The notes beneath the pieces were generated by a model that made no database searches, was not told where the DNA came from, and saw only the letters and a program-made list of their open reading frames with translations. The translations under genes were made by a program, and so were the position numbers. A stretch of 64,000 bases of DNA, taken from the NCBI GenBank assembly GCA_964620675.1, contig CAZUJU010000002.1, forward strand, positions 1 to 64,000. The letters run 5' to 3'. This document shows, piece after piece, positions 26,612 through 35,710 of this stretch. The DNA comes from CAYSFW01 sp964620675 (GTDB lineage: Bacteria > Pseudomonadota > Gammaproteobacteria > UWMA-0217). The first letter of the stretch is position 1, and every line of letters starts with the position of its first letter.

Positions 26612-27796
26612 ATGTTCCTGAACACCCCACAGATTCCGCTACCCGTACTCCAGAAAATGATCGCCGAGTTGCCGCCGTCGGAACTCGCCAAGCTGCCTAT
26701 AGAACGCCTGCCGCGGAACATTCCGGTCGAGTTTCTGGCGAACGCCCCGAGCGAATCCGCCGCGACTCTGGAGACCCTGCTCCTGCAGCAACAGGCCGAT
26801 AGCCTGGAACAACGCCGCACCTTGCGTGACGTGCTGGGTGACGAAGGACTTGCCGCATTCGACCTCGCAATGCACTGCGCCCTGACCGGGCCGGTGCGCG
26901 ACCTGAACGAAAAGATTCACAATCACCGCAAGTTCAAGCGTACCCAAACCACTCAGAACAGCCATCGCGGTGCTCTGATTCTGCTCGAATCGCTCGACGG
27001 TTGCCTGCGCCTGGTCCACGATGTGCATGCGCATCGCGCCCGCTTGTTGCGCGCGCGTCAAATCCTCAATCGCAGCTCGATCGACGACACCCTGTTGCGC
27101 GACATGCTGGAGCGTGCCGCAGAGAAGCTGCTCAATCACGCCCGCGTTCACAGTGAGGTGTTGCGTCTATTTCAAGTAGAACGTATGGAAGCCTGCGCCC
27201 AGGTCATGTCGGGCTACGTCAAGATGATTCAGCAACAATCCAGTCGCCAGGAATCAGTGAGCAACCGCCTTGAGGCGATGCAACTGCGCCTCGACGAACT
27301 CCATACGATGCTCGGCGCGGCCCGCGATCGCAGCTCAGTACTGCGCCAGATGGATCTGGTCCGCACTGAAATCGCGAAAGCCTCGACTGCTCTGAACAGC
27401 CTGGCCTCACCGCTGGACGAGTCCGAACTCACGCAATGGCTGGATGCCCTGATTGACTTCGCGATCACGCACCCGGGCAAAGCCAATCTGAGCAACAGCT
27501 ACCGCGAAGGCATGATCAACTTCGTCGTGCTGCTACAGCATTACCACCGCACCCAGCAAACGTTGCTCGCCAAGACCAGCCAAAACCCATTCCTGCCGAT
27601 TGGCCCGGAGCGGATCGCGGCGTTCGCGATGCGTTCCGAAAATTTTGTGTTCGCGTACTTTCAGGCCAAAACGAAAGATAAGCTGCTCGGCATCCACGGC
27701 AATCAAAACGCCTTGGACATCATCCACCAGATCCAAACCGACCTGATGAGTCGGGTGCAACTCCGGATCACCCCGGAGCTACCGAAACCGAACTGA
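26612..27796 (+). CDS. Unknown coiled-coil-rich protein downstream of nadA
   Basis: A 394-residue soluble protein that I do not recognise. It is almost wholly helical, with probable coiled coils near residues 55-80 (LLLQQQADSLEQRR) and 225-275 (MIQQQSSRQESVSNRLEAMQLRLDEL). The opening segment LPVLQKMIAELPPSELAKLPIERLPRNIPVEFL repeats a leucine-proline spacing. The ATG at 26612 has GGGAGA seven bases upstream. No signal peptide, membrane helix or enzymatic motif is visible. A structural or scaffolding role is possible. A weak hairpin lies just after the stop. Confidence 0.7.
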   Translation: MFLNTPQIPLPVLQKMIAELPPSELAKLPIERLPRNIPVEFLANAPSESAATLETLLLQQQADSLEQRRTLRDVLGDEGLAAFDLAMHCALTGPVRDLNEKIHNHRKFKRTQTTQNSHRGALILLESLDGCLRLVHDVHAHRARLLRARQILNRSSIDDTLLRDMLERAAEKLLNHARVHSEVLRLFQVERMEACAQVMSGYVKMIQQQSSRQESVSNRLEAMQLRLDELHTMLGAARDRSSVLRQMDLVRTEIAKASTALNSLASPLDESELTQWLDALIDFAITHPGKANLSNSYREGMINFVVLLQHYHRTQQTLLAKTSQNPFLPIGPERIAAFAMRSENFVFAYFQAKTKDKLLGIHGNQNALDIIHQIQTDLMSRVQLRITPELPKPN

Positions 27797-27810
27797 AATC
27801 AACCGCCAAA

Positions 27811-27836
27811 GGGGCGGCACCACCCAGTGCCGTCCT
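27811..27836 (+). terminator. Possible terminator hairpin after the coiled-coil gene
   Basis: A CGGCAC/GTGCCG stem (27815-27820 and 27827-27832) with a six-base loop, extendable with mismatches to GGGGCGGCAC and the following CGTCCTT. It starts about 15 bases past the stop codon. The trailing T-run is short, so this is a moderate call. Confidence 0.45.
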
Positions 27837-28196
27837 TGTCACACCCTCAGACACGCCCCCGCTGCGAGCCACTCCATTAGTCACTAGTCGGTTCATTCTT
27901 GACAATTTGTGAGAAGAATTTCTATGTGCCAGCATGAAGCCAGCGTCGATGACGCGCAAGGCGAGACGCCTTTAAACGCAATGGGTTATCGTAGTCAACC
28001 CGACCTCGTCGGGAACAATTGCAGGGACGTAAATCGGCTGAACGTCCATTTTCTCTGCGTATGGCCGACGTTGTCGCTTGGCTGTTTGGTTCCGGCTCGT
28101 CCGGCTTAGGTTAAATTGCCGCGCACCGACACAGTTTGATCAAGCGCGCGAGACCGGGCGCGAAACCCACGGATGAAGCAGTGCGTATCGCTTAGG
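27837..28196. other. Intergenic region between convergent transcripts
   Basis: About 360 bases between the coiled-coil gene and the convergent response-regulator gene. A 67-codon open frame at 27909-28109 has no recognisable protein character and no ribosome site. Nothing else is supported. Confidence 0.5.
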
Positions 28197-29402
28197 TCAG
28201 GAGACGCCTTGGTGCTCGGTATGGAACTTTTGGTGGATCTTACCCACCGCTTCGTCGATATCGAGTTTGAGCGTCGTATTGGCGTAAACGATTAATGGGA
28301 AAGCCTTACGCATCAGGCGCTCGAGCTGCAACCGCACCAACGCGGTGTGGCCACTGTTGAGATTGCTCGCAGCTTCGTCGAGGCTGATCGGCACCGGTTC
28401 ATGGCTGGCGTTGGTGAGTAACTCGTCGAGCACCAACTGATCGCCCCCGGCCTGCGCGGCCCGGTCACGGCGCTGCTCCGCAAGGCGAAGTAAAGTGGTA
28501 AAACTGGTACCTTCCGAAACCTTGGGCGCCGATAGGCCACCGCTCAGCGTCAGGCGAAATTTGAGCGTCCCGTAGCTAAATGCCGTGTGCCGGAGCGCAC
28601 GATAAACCATCTTGCCGACCTCGCGTGCCTCGTTGCCATCGGTTCCCGGCATGACGACCACGAATTCTGTGGGTCCGGAGCGTACGACAATATCCTTGCG
28701 TCGCGTCTCGGACTCAATCAACTTGTAGATGCGATACAAGGTGCGTTTGGTAAAATCGGTATCGGTCTTATGCAGCAACCCCTTGACCCGATCCACCTGC
28801 AGCGCAAGCACGGTGAGAGGACGCCGTTGTTGGATTGACGCCTCGACCAGTCGCGTACCCTCGCGCTGCAACAGATCCCGGCGCTCTTGACGTAACGCCT
28901 CGGCCGTCGGCGGCTTGGGAACGATCGCGGCCGAAAGACTCGCGGCGACGGTTTGTGCCGGACCTGCGACGGGTTTGGCCTCGGCAGTGCGAAACGGAAC
29001 GATATTGACCGCCGTTGTGTCGCGGATGAAGCGCTGCACGCTGGTGCGTAGTTCGGCCGCGCCAAAGGGCTTGCCGATCAGCTCGGAAGCACCCAGCTGC
29101 TTGGCGCGAACCCGTATTTCCGCGTCGTCGTCATGCCCTGTTACGATGATCACGGGCAAGCTGCGTAACCGTTCGTCCTCTGAATCACGCATGGCCTCAA
29201 GCACCTCGAAGCCGTCCATATCCGGCATCCAGAGGTCGAGCAATACGGCACCGATCTGCGGATGTGCGTGAAGCTGATTGAGCGCCTGCTCACCATTTTC
29301 AGCTTCCAGAATGTGAAACTCTTCGGAGAGTATGCTGTTGACCGCCTTGCGAACGACGCGGGAATCGTCGGCAACAAGTACAGTGCTCTTGGATGAGGTC
29401 AT
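28197..29402 (-). CDS. Response regulator with degenerate GGDEF domain
   Basis: A 401-residue cytoplasmic protein. Residues 1-125 are a receiver domain with the phosphate-accepting Asp56 (AVLLDLWMPDMDG) and a conserved lysine in IGKPFG. Residues about 185-335 have the layout of a GGDEF domain, but the catalytic loop reads RSGPTEFV instead of RxGGDEFA, so diguanylate cyclase activity is unlikely. The protein may bind a nucleotide or serve as an adaptor in c-di-GMP or other signalling. It is downstream of typA and probably has its own promoter in the 188-bp gap. Confidence 0.82.
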   Translation of the reverse strand: MTSSKSTVLVADDSRVVRKAVNSILSEEFHILEAENGEQALNQLHAHPQIGAVLLDLWMPDMDGFEVLEAMRDSEDERLRSLPVIIVTGHDDDAEIRVRAKQLGASELIGKPFGAAELRTSVQRFIRDTTAVNIVPFRTAEAKPVAGPAQTVAASLSAAIVPKPPTAEALRQERRDLLQREGTRLVEASIQQRRPLTVLALQVDRVKGLLHKTDTDFTKRTLYRIYKLIESETRRKDIVVRSGPTEFVVVMPGTDGNEAREVGKMVYRALRHTAFSYGTLKFRLTLSGGLSAPKVSEGTSFTTLLRLAEQRRDRAAQAGGDQLVLDELLTNASHEPVPISLDEAASNLNSGHTALVRLQLERLMRKAFPLIVYANTTLKLDIDEAVGKIHQKFHTEHQGVS

Positions 29403-29590
29403 CGGCGCGTCGTCAAGAGGGTTGAATTCCGTAGAAATCTAGCACGGAATCCAGCCTTCTCGACGGCACTGGATCAAAGAACCGAAAGGCGCTGCGCGAT
29501 AATCCGACCAAGGGAACGTCCAACTGGCCCGCGCGCCCGCTCGCACCTTGGTCGTTCGCGCGCAGGGCGATCGCGGAGGTTCAACTTCGC

Positions 29591-31408
29591 TTAGGCGCCG
29601 CTACGGTCGGAGCGACGACGCTCATGCTCAAGCAGCAGCTTCTTACGCAGGCGAATGTGATTTGGCGTGACCTCAACCAGCTCGTCGTCATCGATAAATT
29701 CAAGCGCCTGCTCCAGCGACAACCGAATCGGCGGCGTCAGAATAATATTTTCGTCCGAACCGGCGGCGCGGATGTTGGTCAACTGCTTCGCTTTCAACGG
29801 GTTGACGACGAGGTCGTTGTCACGCGAGTGAATGCCAATAACCATTCCCTCGTAGACCTCTTCGCCATGACCAATGAACAGCCGACCGCGCTCCTGCAGG
29901 TTAAACAGCGCATAAGCCAAGGCCTTTCCGGCGCCGTTGGCGATCAACACCCCATTGATCCGCTGACCATAGCTCCCTTTTTTCAACGGTCCATAATGAT
30001 CGAATACGCTGTAGAGCAGACCTGTACCCTGCGTCGCGGTCAGGAATTCGGTCCTAAATCCAATCAATCCGCGCGACGGGATGATGTAGTCGAGCCTGAC
30101 GCGACCACGCCCATCCGGCTCCATATTCTTGAGCTCGGCGCCACGCTGCCCCATCCGCTCCATGACCGTGCCCTGGTGGACCTCCTCGACATCAATCGTG
30201 AGCTGCTCGAACGGCTCATGCTTCTCGCCATCGACCTCGCGCATGATGACTTCCGGACGCGACACGCCGAGCTCATATCCCTCGCGGCGCATGTTCTCGA
30301 TGAGAATCGCGAGATGGAGCTCGCCCCGACCTGAAACCTTGAATTTGTCAGGATCCGCTGTGTCTTCGACCCGCAACGCAACGTTGTGCAGCAGTTCCCG
30401 CGACAGCCGTTCGCGGATCTGACGGCTGGTAACGAACTTGCCGTCGCGCCCGGCAAACGGCGAGTTATTGACCTGAAAGGTCATACTGACGGTAGGCTCG
30501 TCAACCTGAAGCGGCGCGAGCGCCTCGACCGCATTGGGCTCGCACAGCGTGTCCGAGATATAAAGCTCGTTGATCCCGGTAAACGCAATAATATCGCCGG
30601 CGGTCGCCTCCGGCACCTCGATGCGCTCCAGTCCGAGAAAGCCGAAGATCTGCAGCACTCGACCGTTACGCCGCGCGCCGTCCTGATCGACGATGATGAC
30701 GGGCGAGTTGGTCTTGACTCGACCACGCGCGATGCGACCGATTCCGATCACGCCGACGTAGCTGTTGTAGTCGAGCTGGCTGACTTGCAGCTGGAACGGA
30801 CCTTCCAGGTCAACCTGGGGCGGATGTACGTGCTCAATGATCGTCTCGAACAGCGGTTTGAGCGTTCCTTCGCGCACGTCTTCGGTTAGTCCGGAGTATC
30901 CATTGAGCCCCGACGCATAGACTACCGGAAAGTCGAGCTGCTCCTCGGTTGCGCCGAGACGATCGAACAAATCGAAGGTTTGGTCCAACACCCAGGCGGG
31001 GCGCGCGCCCGGCCGGTCGACCTTGTTGATTACCACGATCGGCTTCAGGCCGCGCGAGAGTGCTTTTTGCGTCACGAAACGCGTCTGCGGCATTGGCCCC
31101 TCGACGGCGTCAACCAGTAAAAGCACCGAATCCACCATGGATAATACGCGCTCCACTTCGCCACCAAAATCGGCGTGGCCCGGCGTATCGACGATATTGA
31201 CACGGTACTGACCCCATTTGACGGCAGTGTTCTTGGCCAGGATCGTGATGCCGCGCTCGCGTTCCAGCGCATTCGAATCCATCGCGCGTTCTTCGAGATG
31301 AGTGCGCGCATCCAGGGTATCGGATTGCTTCAGCAGCTGATCAACGAGGGTCGTCTTGCCATGATCGACGTGGGCGATAATGGCGATATTGCGGAGATTT
31401 TCGATCAC
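29591..31408 (-). CDS. typA: Ribosome-associated GTPase TypA/BipA
   Basis: A 605-residue translation-factor GTPase. G1 is AHVDHGKTTL near residues 12-21, G2/switch regions include ERGITI, G3 is DTPGHADFGG, G4 NKVDRPGA. The C-terminal half carries the BipA-specific region with GRGELHLAILIENMRREGYEL and RGLIGFRTEFLTATQGTG. BipA assists 50S assembly and growth under cold or stress. The start appears to be GTG at 31408 (MIENLRN). Confidence 0.94.
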   Translation of the reverse strand: MIENLRNIAIIAHVDHGKTTLVDQLLKQSDTLDARTHLEERAMDSNALERERGITILAKNTAVKWGQYRVNIVDTPGHADFGGEVERVLSMVDSVLLLVDAVEGPMPQTRFVTQKALSRGLKPIVVINKVDRPGARPAWVLDQTFDLFDRLGATEEQLDFPVVYASGLNGYSGLTEDVREGTLKPLFETIIEHVHPPQVDLEGPFQLQVSQLDYNSYVGVIGIGRIARGRVKTNSPVIIVDQDGARRNGRVLQIFGFLGLERIEVPEATAGDIIAFTGINELYISDTLCEPNAVEALAPLQVDEPTVSMTFQVNNSPFAGRDGKFVTSRQIRERLSRELLHNVALRVEDTADPDKFKVSGRGELHLAILIENMRREGYELGVSRPEVIMREVDGEKHEPFEQLTIDVEEVHQGTVMERMGQRGAELKNMEPDGRGRVRLDYIIPSRGLIGFRTEFLTATQGTGLLYSVFDHYGPLKKGSYGQRINGVLIANGAGKALAYALFNLQERGRLFIGHGEEVYEGMVIGIHSRDNDLVVNPLKAKQLTNIRAAGSDENIILTPPIRLSLEQALEFIDDDELVEVTPNHIRLRKKLLLEHERRRSDRSGA

Positions 31409-31532
31409 AAAGGTAGGCGCGCGGCGATTGAGGATGCGCGATTATAGCGATGAAGCCGGAATATGCGAGCGATTTCGTGAAGTCGCCGGATCAACGACGA
31501 CCCGGGCGAAGCGTAGCAGAGTAACTCAATTC

Positions 31533-31559
31533 GCTCCGCCGGGCGTTACCCGGCGGAGC
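31533..31559. terminator. Perfect 11-bp hairpin downstream of the RRM gene
   Basis: GCTCCGCCGGG (31533-31543) pairs perfectly with CCCGGCGGAGC (31549-31559) around a five-base loop. It begins twelve bases past the stop of the minus-strand RRM gene and is well placed to end its transcript, but lacks a T-run. Confidence 0.6.
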
Positions 31560-31571
31560 CCAAAACGATGC

Positions 31572-31892
31572 TTAGTACCGCTGGAAGCGCTTGCCGCCGC
31601 CATCCGAGCGCGGCGGGCGACCGCCGAAACCACCACCGCCATTGTTCTCGCGGGGACGCGCTTCGTTTACACGCAGACTACGGCCCTTGAACTCCTGGCC
31701 ATTGAGTTGCCGAATCGCTTCCTCAGCTTCCGCCTGAACCGGCATCTCAACAAACCCGAACCCCTTCGACTTACCGGTCTCACGATCGATCACGACCTTG
31801 ACCAGCGAAACCTCACCGAAGGCAGCAAAGGCACTGCGCAACTCGTCCTCTTCCAGACGGTACGGCAGATTTCCAACGTAAATGTTCACCAC
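31572..31892 (-). CDS. RRM-type RNA-binding protein with glycine-rich tail
   Basis: A 106-residue protein with one RNA recognition motif: RNP2 is IYVGNL at residues 4-9 and RNP1 is KGFGFVEM near residues 43-50. The tail is Gly/Arg rich (NNGGGGFGGRPPRSDGGG), as in cyanobacterial and proteobacterial Rbp proteins, which bind RNA and are often cold-induced. Two consecutive GTG codons at 31892 and 31889 are the start candidates. The long upstream region (31893-32309) may carry a regulated leader. Confidence 0.88.
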   Translation of the reverse strand: MVNIYVGNLPYRLEEDELRSAFAAFGEVSLVKVVIDRETGKSKGFGFVEMPVQAEAEEAIRQLNGQEFKGRSLRVNEARPRENNGGGGFGGRPPRSDGGGKRFQRY

Positions 31893-32309
31893 GACTTACC
31901 TACACTCGAAAAAAACGTGCTATTGGACAAGTAACACATCAGGCCTCAATCAATAGCACGAGAATCGAGAACTGAAGCCCGTCGCGGGCGTACGGTGGTT
32001 TAATGATGCCTAAGCGCTCAACCAATTGCAAAAGAATTTGTCGTTATCTCCAAGTAGGACAAGGAATTTCCGCCATCGCCGCCGTTTAGCTAAGGGGATC
32101 CGCGAATGCCGCAACGCAACAACCTGCGCGCACACAATCCGCGCCTCTCGCCGCGAGCGATCACGCAACGCGCGAGCGAGCGCTGCACCCAAAAGATGCG
32201 TAATCGTAAAATTTGAGCATTAGTTGATATAGATTAATAACGCCGCCGACATTGCGCGCTACAAGCCACAAGATCCTTGATTTCACTTACCAACGCCAAC
32301 GTGAGCACA
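31893..32309. other. Divergent intergenic region, RRM gene and truncated haemoglobin
   Basis: 417 bases with no supported gene. The right part carries an FNR-type site and a plausible -10 for the haemoglobin gene. The left part, next to the RRM gene, is AT-richer and could hold a cold-shock type leader, but no conserved box is identifiable by eye. Confidence 0.5.
32224..32237 (+). promoter_or_regulatory. FNR/CRP-family operator before the truncated haemoglobin
   Basis: TTGATATAGATTAA matches the FNR consensus TTGAT-N4-ATCAA at nine of ten specific positions. A TACAAG -10-like hexamer at 32260-32265 places the site centre at about -41.5 from a start near 32272, the spacing of a class II FNR-activated promoter. 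The site lies 73 bases upstream of the haemoglobin start. Regulation by oxygen or NO through an FNR-like factor is inferred. Confidence 0.5.
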
Positions 32310-32711
32310 ATGCCGACGTTACCCCCCTACGACCTGATTGGGGGATCCGAAAAAATCCGGGCACTCGTCGATCGATTCTACGACGTCATGGACACACTCC
32401 CGGAAGCGCGCCCCCTTCGGAACATCCACGCGACCGACCTCAGTCACGCCCGCGATAAACTCTACAAGTTTTTGGTTGGCTGGATGGGTGGGCCCCCGTT
32501 GTACGCGGAGGAGTACGGACCACCGATGCTGCGTCAGCGCCATTTGGGCTTTGCGATCGATTCCGCCGCCCGCGATCAGTGGTTATTGTGCATGTCGCGT
32601 GCGATGGACGATTGCGGCTTACAAGGCGAACTCAGGGCGCACTTGGAACGCGCCTTGGCGCGAACGGCCGATCACATGCGCAACCGCGCTGATCCGAGCG
32701 CAGGGGACTGA
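32310..32711 (+). CDS. Group II truncated haemoglobin
   Basis: A 133-residue haem protein of the trHbII (GlbO/YjbI) group. The haem-binding region reads PPMLRQRHLGF with the proximal His78; Tyr24 (RFYDVM) fits B10 and Trp91 fits the conserved G8 tryptophan. Such proteins bind oxygen or nitric oxide and protect respiration. The ATG at 32310 fits family length; a GTG nine bases earlier is possible. The FNR-type site upstream suggests low-oxygen or NO control. Confidence 0.9.
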   Translation: MPTLPPYDLIGGSEKIRALVDRFYDVMDTLPEARPLRNIHATDLSHARDKLYKFLVGWMGGPPLYAEEYGPPMLRQRHLGFAIDSAARDQWLLCMSRAMDDCGLQGELRAHLERALARTADHMRNRADPSAGD

Positions 32712-32796
32712 TTCCATTCCCACGACCGGCGCGGAATCCGACGATTCCGCGCTCGCGGCGCTAGGCCCGCGTATCTCGAGTCGAGCTGGAAAGGGC

Positions 32797-32931
32797 CTAC
32801 CGCCCGCCCGTTTTTGACGACTTCGAAATAAACATGATCAGAAAGAAGACGCCAATTCCGAGCATGATGATAAATCCACCCGCGGTGAACAAACCCACGT
32901 CGTCCATTAACAGATCTTTCCAAAGCTCCAT
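32797..32931 (-). CDS. Small membrane protein, DUF3149-like
   Basis: A 44-residue protein with one transmembrane helix (AGGFIIMLGIGVFFLIMFI) after a short acidic N-terminus (MELWKDLLMDDVG) and a basic tail. The opening and size match DUF3149. The ATG at 32931 is preferred over longer reading because AGGGG lies eight bases upstream and the longer extension has no conserved look. It follows the exonuclease-fusion gene by 137 bp on the same strand. Confidence 0.72.
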   Translation of the reverse strand: MELWKDLLMDDVGLFTAGGFIIMLGIGVFFLIMFISKSSKTGGR

Positions 32932-33068
32932 CGTGAATACCCCTAGTATGCTTGGTTGAAATACATTGATCGCAATTTGCCCGAGTCCGCACGTCGACCC
33001 CATGATCTTTGTCAAGATGGACCGGGTTTTCCCGCGCGAACTCTCGTTGGACGTCAGGCATTGCCGCT

Positions 33069-35276
33069 TCAGTACTTGAGTCGGGCAAAAAATGTCTTCT
33101 GCGCCGCCTCGCGGGCCTGCCCCAAGGTGAAGATGCCCTTCTCCGCCAACAGCGGAATGAGCTTGAGGAATACCTCGGCGGTGACGATCGCGTCGCCCAT
33201 CGCAGTATGCCTGCCGATCACGGCGACTTCAAAACGCTCGGCAATCGCCTCAAGGCGGTGTGATTCCTGATTGGGATGAACCAAGGCCGAAAGCAGCAAC
33301 GTATCCAGCACCGGATGATCGAACCGCACTTGCGTCACGGCCTCCTTGACCTGCAAACACCGCATATCGAACGCGGCATTGTGCGCGACCAACACCGTAT
33401 CCTGCGCGAAGGAATGAAACGCGGGCAACACCTGATCGATGGTCGGTTGTCCGCGCACCATTTCGGGTTTGATGCCGTGGATCGGAATCGTCGCGGCAGG
33501 GATCGAGCGCTTGGGATCCACGAGCTGCTCAAAAAACTCCTGGTGCAAGAGTTTACCGTTTACGATCCGAATCGCCCCGATCTGAATGATTTCATCGCCA
33601 CCCGCGGGATCGAGCCCCGTCGTCTCGGTGTCGAAGACGGTGTAGGACAGCTCGGTCAGTGGGCGTTCGAACAGAGATTGGGACTGCGCCGAGGCCTGAA
33701 AGAGGTCAAAATCGTAATACTCGGGACGGCTTTCACTGCGCAGAAACGTCGCCGGCGCCAATTCCTCCTGCGGACTCGCCAAGGGTAAGAGAAAGCGAAA
33801 AAACGCACGTTCGCCATCCATATCGCGCTCAAACCAGAACGCGCCACCGTGACGCGCAACAACGTCTTGAATCGTGAGCGACATGGTTTCGTGACCGACC
33901 TTGATCTGCTCCATTTCCCAGCTCAATACGGCCTTGGTCTCCATCGCCCGCAGCGTCCACAACAGATCGAGCTGCGCCCGCCCGCCGGATGCACCGAGCC
34001 GCAGCTGCACCGCAGCGACCTTGCAGGTCTCGTGCACCCGGCCCGCAAGATGAACCAACGCCTGGAGCAACGAAAAACTCTCTACTTTCAACCATAGGTC
34101 GGTATCGACCTCGTCCCGGGTCGCGCGCAACGGCAAACTCGACTCGATCCGGCGCAACGCGCCATCGATCAAGTCCGCGCCAAACATATCTTCCAACGGC
34201 CAACGAGAGCGCAACTTGCTCGCCGACGAAGCCTGCACCTCGCCGATACGCTTGCCCAAGCCCTGAATTTCGTCGCGGATGACGCACAGCAATCGCTCAC
34301 GCATCGCTGGCTCAAGATCCGGATACTCCAGCACCTCCACCGCGACCTGAGTGTTGGCAAGCGCCGCGCGACTGCCCTCGGTCAGGGTATAAAGGGTACG
34401 GTCGACCTCGGAATCATCCTCGAAGTCGCGCGTGATGTTATCCAGCATCAAGACGAACCCGGTGAGCACCACCGTTCTCTGCGCCGCCGCGGCGGTTGTC
34501 GGATCCGCGTCATCACCATTGGCCGCCCCGATCGCGCGCACCGGGGCCATTTGTACCCGGAGCAACTGCCCGGCCTGGGTCGTGGTGACGAATTGCGCGG
34601 CCGGAGTTGCGGCGCCGCGTTGCAGGCGATGTTGAATGTTCTCCAACGCATGTGTCACCAGCTTGCGATCGAACACCCCGTAAATCGAACGCCCGAGGCC
34701 AATCAGTTCCGCGCCGCCGGCGACCGCCGGCGCCTTCGACAAGGCCCGAAATTGCATCCGCGCCCGATTGTTGTAGAGCAAAATCCTCCCGTCCAGGTTA
34801 CAAACCACCACACTCTGGGTGAGTTCGGACATCAGAGCCGCGAGACGACTTTTCTCCAGTTCGGTATTGCGGCTCGCCTCCTGCACCCGACTGTCCATTT
34901 CGATGCGCAACTGCTCCCGCTGCTCGACCAGTTGATTAATCAGTTCCGCCAAATCGCGATTTTCGCGACTGCCGCGAGGCACCAGGCGGCGTTTGACGTC
35001 GGTGCCCAGCAGCACCCGCGCCTCCTCCAGCAATCGCGCGGGTGCCGTCAAAAAATGTCCCACCAGGCGCTGTAATGCCACTGCGACCGCAAGCAACGAA
35101 GCCGCCCACATCAGAATCAACAGCCCCAGCCGTGGCCCGATTGCCGCGACCACTGCGGCACGCTCACCTGGGTCCAGCACCGCCCAGATCAGCCAACCAG
35201 TGGCCAACAACCAGGCCAGACACACCACCGCGACAATCGAGACACCGGCCGCGATACGCCAATCGAACCGCCTCAT
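33069..35276 (-). CDS. Degenerate sensor kinase fused to a DEDDh 3-prime-5-prime exonuclease
   Basis: A 735-residue multidomain protein. Two N-terminal transmembrane helices (about 10-33 and 47-68) are followed by a linker, a PAS-like domain (about 150-270), and a region with the layout of a histidine kinase lacking key residues: the dimerisation helix reads AALANTQVAVEVLE without an H-box, and the ATPase part keeps only traces. Residues 545-735 are a DnaQ-like exonuclease: FDTETTG, HNAAFD and HTAMGDA give the DEDDh set. Related polymerase III epsilon-like proteins next to solute symporters are known. The start overlaps the REC regulator stop (ATGA). The signal may control nuclease activity; this is inference. 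Confidence 0.85.
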   Translation of the reverse strand: MRRFDWRIAAGVSIVAVVCLAWLLATGWLIWAVLDPGERAAVVAAIGPRLGLLILMWAASLLAVAVALQRLVGHFLTAPARLLEEARVLLGTDVKRRLVPRGSRENRDLAELINQLVEQREQLRIEMDSRVQEASRNTELEKSRLAALMSELTQSVVVCNLDGRILLYNNRARMQFRALSKAPAVAGGAELIGLGRSIYGVFDRKLVTHALENIQHRLQRGAATPAAQFVTTTQAGQLLRVQMAPVRAIGAANGDDADPTTAAAAQRTVVLTGFVLMLDNITRDFEDDSEVDRTLYTLTEGSRAALANTQVAVEVLEYPDLEPAMRERLLCVIRDEIQGLGKRIGEVQASSASKLRSRWPLEDMFGADLIDGALRRIESSLPLRATRDEVDTDLWLKVESFSLLQALVHLAGRVHETCKVAAVQLRLGASGGRAQLDLLWTLRAMETKAVLSWEMEQIKVGHETMSLTIQDVVARHGGAFWFERDMDGERAFFRFLLPLASPQEELAPATFLRSESRPEYYDFDLFQASAQSQSLFERPLTELSYTVFDTETTGLDPAGGDEIIQIGAIRIVNGKLLHQEFFEQLVDPKRSIPAATIPIHGIKPEMVRGQPTIDQVLPAFHSFAQDTVLVAHNAAFDMRCLQVKEAVTQVRFDHPVLDTLLLSALVHPNQESHRLEAIAERFEVAVIGRHTAMGDAIVTAEVFLKLIPLLAEKGIFTLGQAREAAQKTFFARLKY

Positions 35277-35647
35277 GACGCCCGACTCAGCAAGTCGCGC
35301 ACCTTTTGCACCAGCTCCTTGGTCGAAAAGGGTTTGATCATGTACGAATCGGCCCCCAAAGCGAGGCCCTTGGCAATGTCGGTGTCACGCCCCTTGGCGG
35401 TCAGCATCAGGATCAGAACATCCTTGAGGTTTTCGTTGGCGCGCACCGCGTGACAAACTTCGAATCCAGTCATTTTCGGCATCATGACGTCGAGTAACAC
35501 GAGGCGCGGCCGCTCGCGCAGAATCGCATCCAGGGCCACCTGCCCATCCTCCGCGACGATCGTCTCGAACCCCTCGCGCTTCATCAGGTATTCAAGTGAA
35601 ATCAGAATATTCGGCTCGTCGTCGGCGATCAGTATCTTATCGTTCAT
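35273..35647 (-). CDS. REC-only response regulator
   Basis: A 124-residue CheY-like receiver. The phosphoacceptor is Asp53 (LVLLDVMMPKMTG), with the acidic pair DDEP at 9-12 and lysine in IKPFS. No output domain is present. It has a strong AGGAG ribosome site, follows the CbrA-like kinase and overlaps the exonuclease-fusion gene by ATGA. A relay from the kinase through this receiver to the fusion protein is a reasonable guess. Confidence 0.9.
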   Translation of the reverse strand: MNDKILIADDEPNILISLEYLMKREGFETIVAEDGQVALDAILRERPRLVLLDVMMPKMTGFEVCHAVRANENLKDVLILMLTAKGRDTDIAKGLALGADSYMIKPFSTKELVQKVRDLLSRAS

Positions 35648-35710
35648 GGGTTGGTTCTCTCCTGCGACTCTGTAATCGGTCAGCGCGCGATCCGGGCAAT
35701 TCGCGCATTA

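Noticed and set aside
27909..28109. Possible 66-aa gene
   Set aside because: No ribosome site, no protein-like hydrophobic pattern and no conserved motif.
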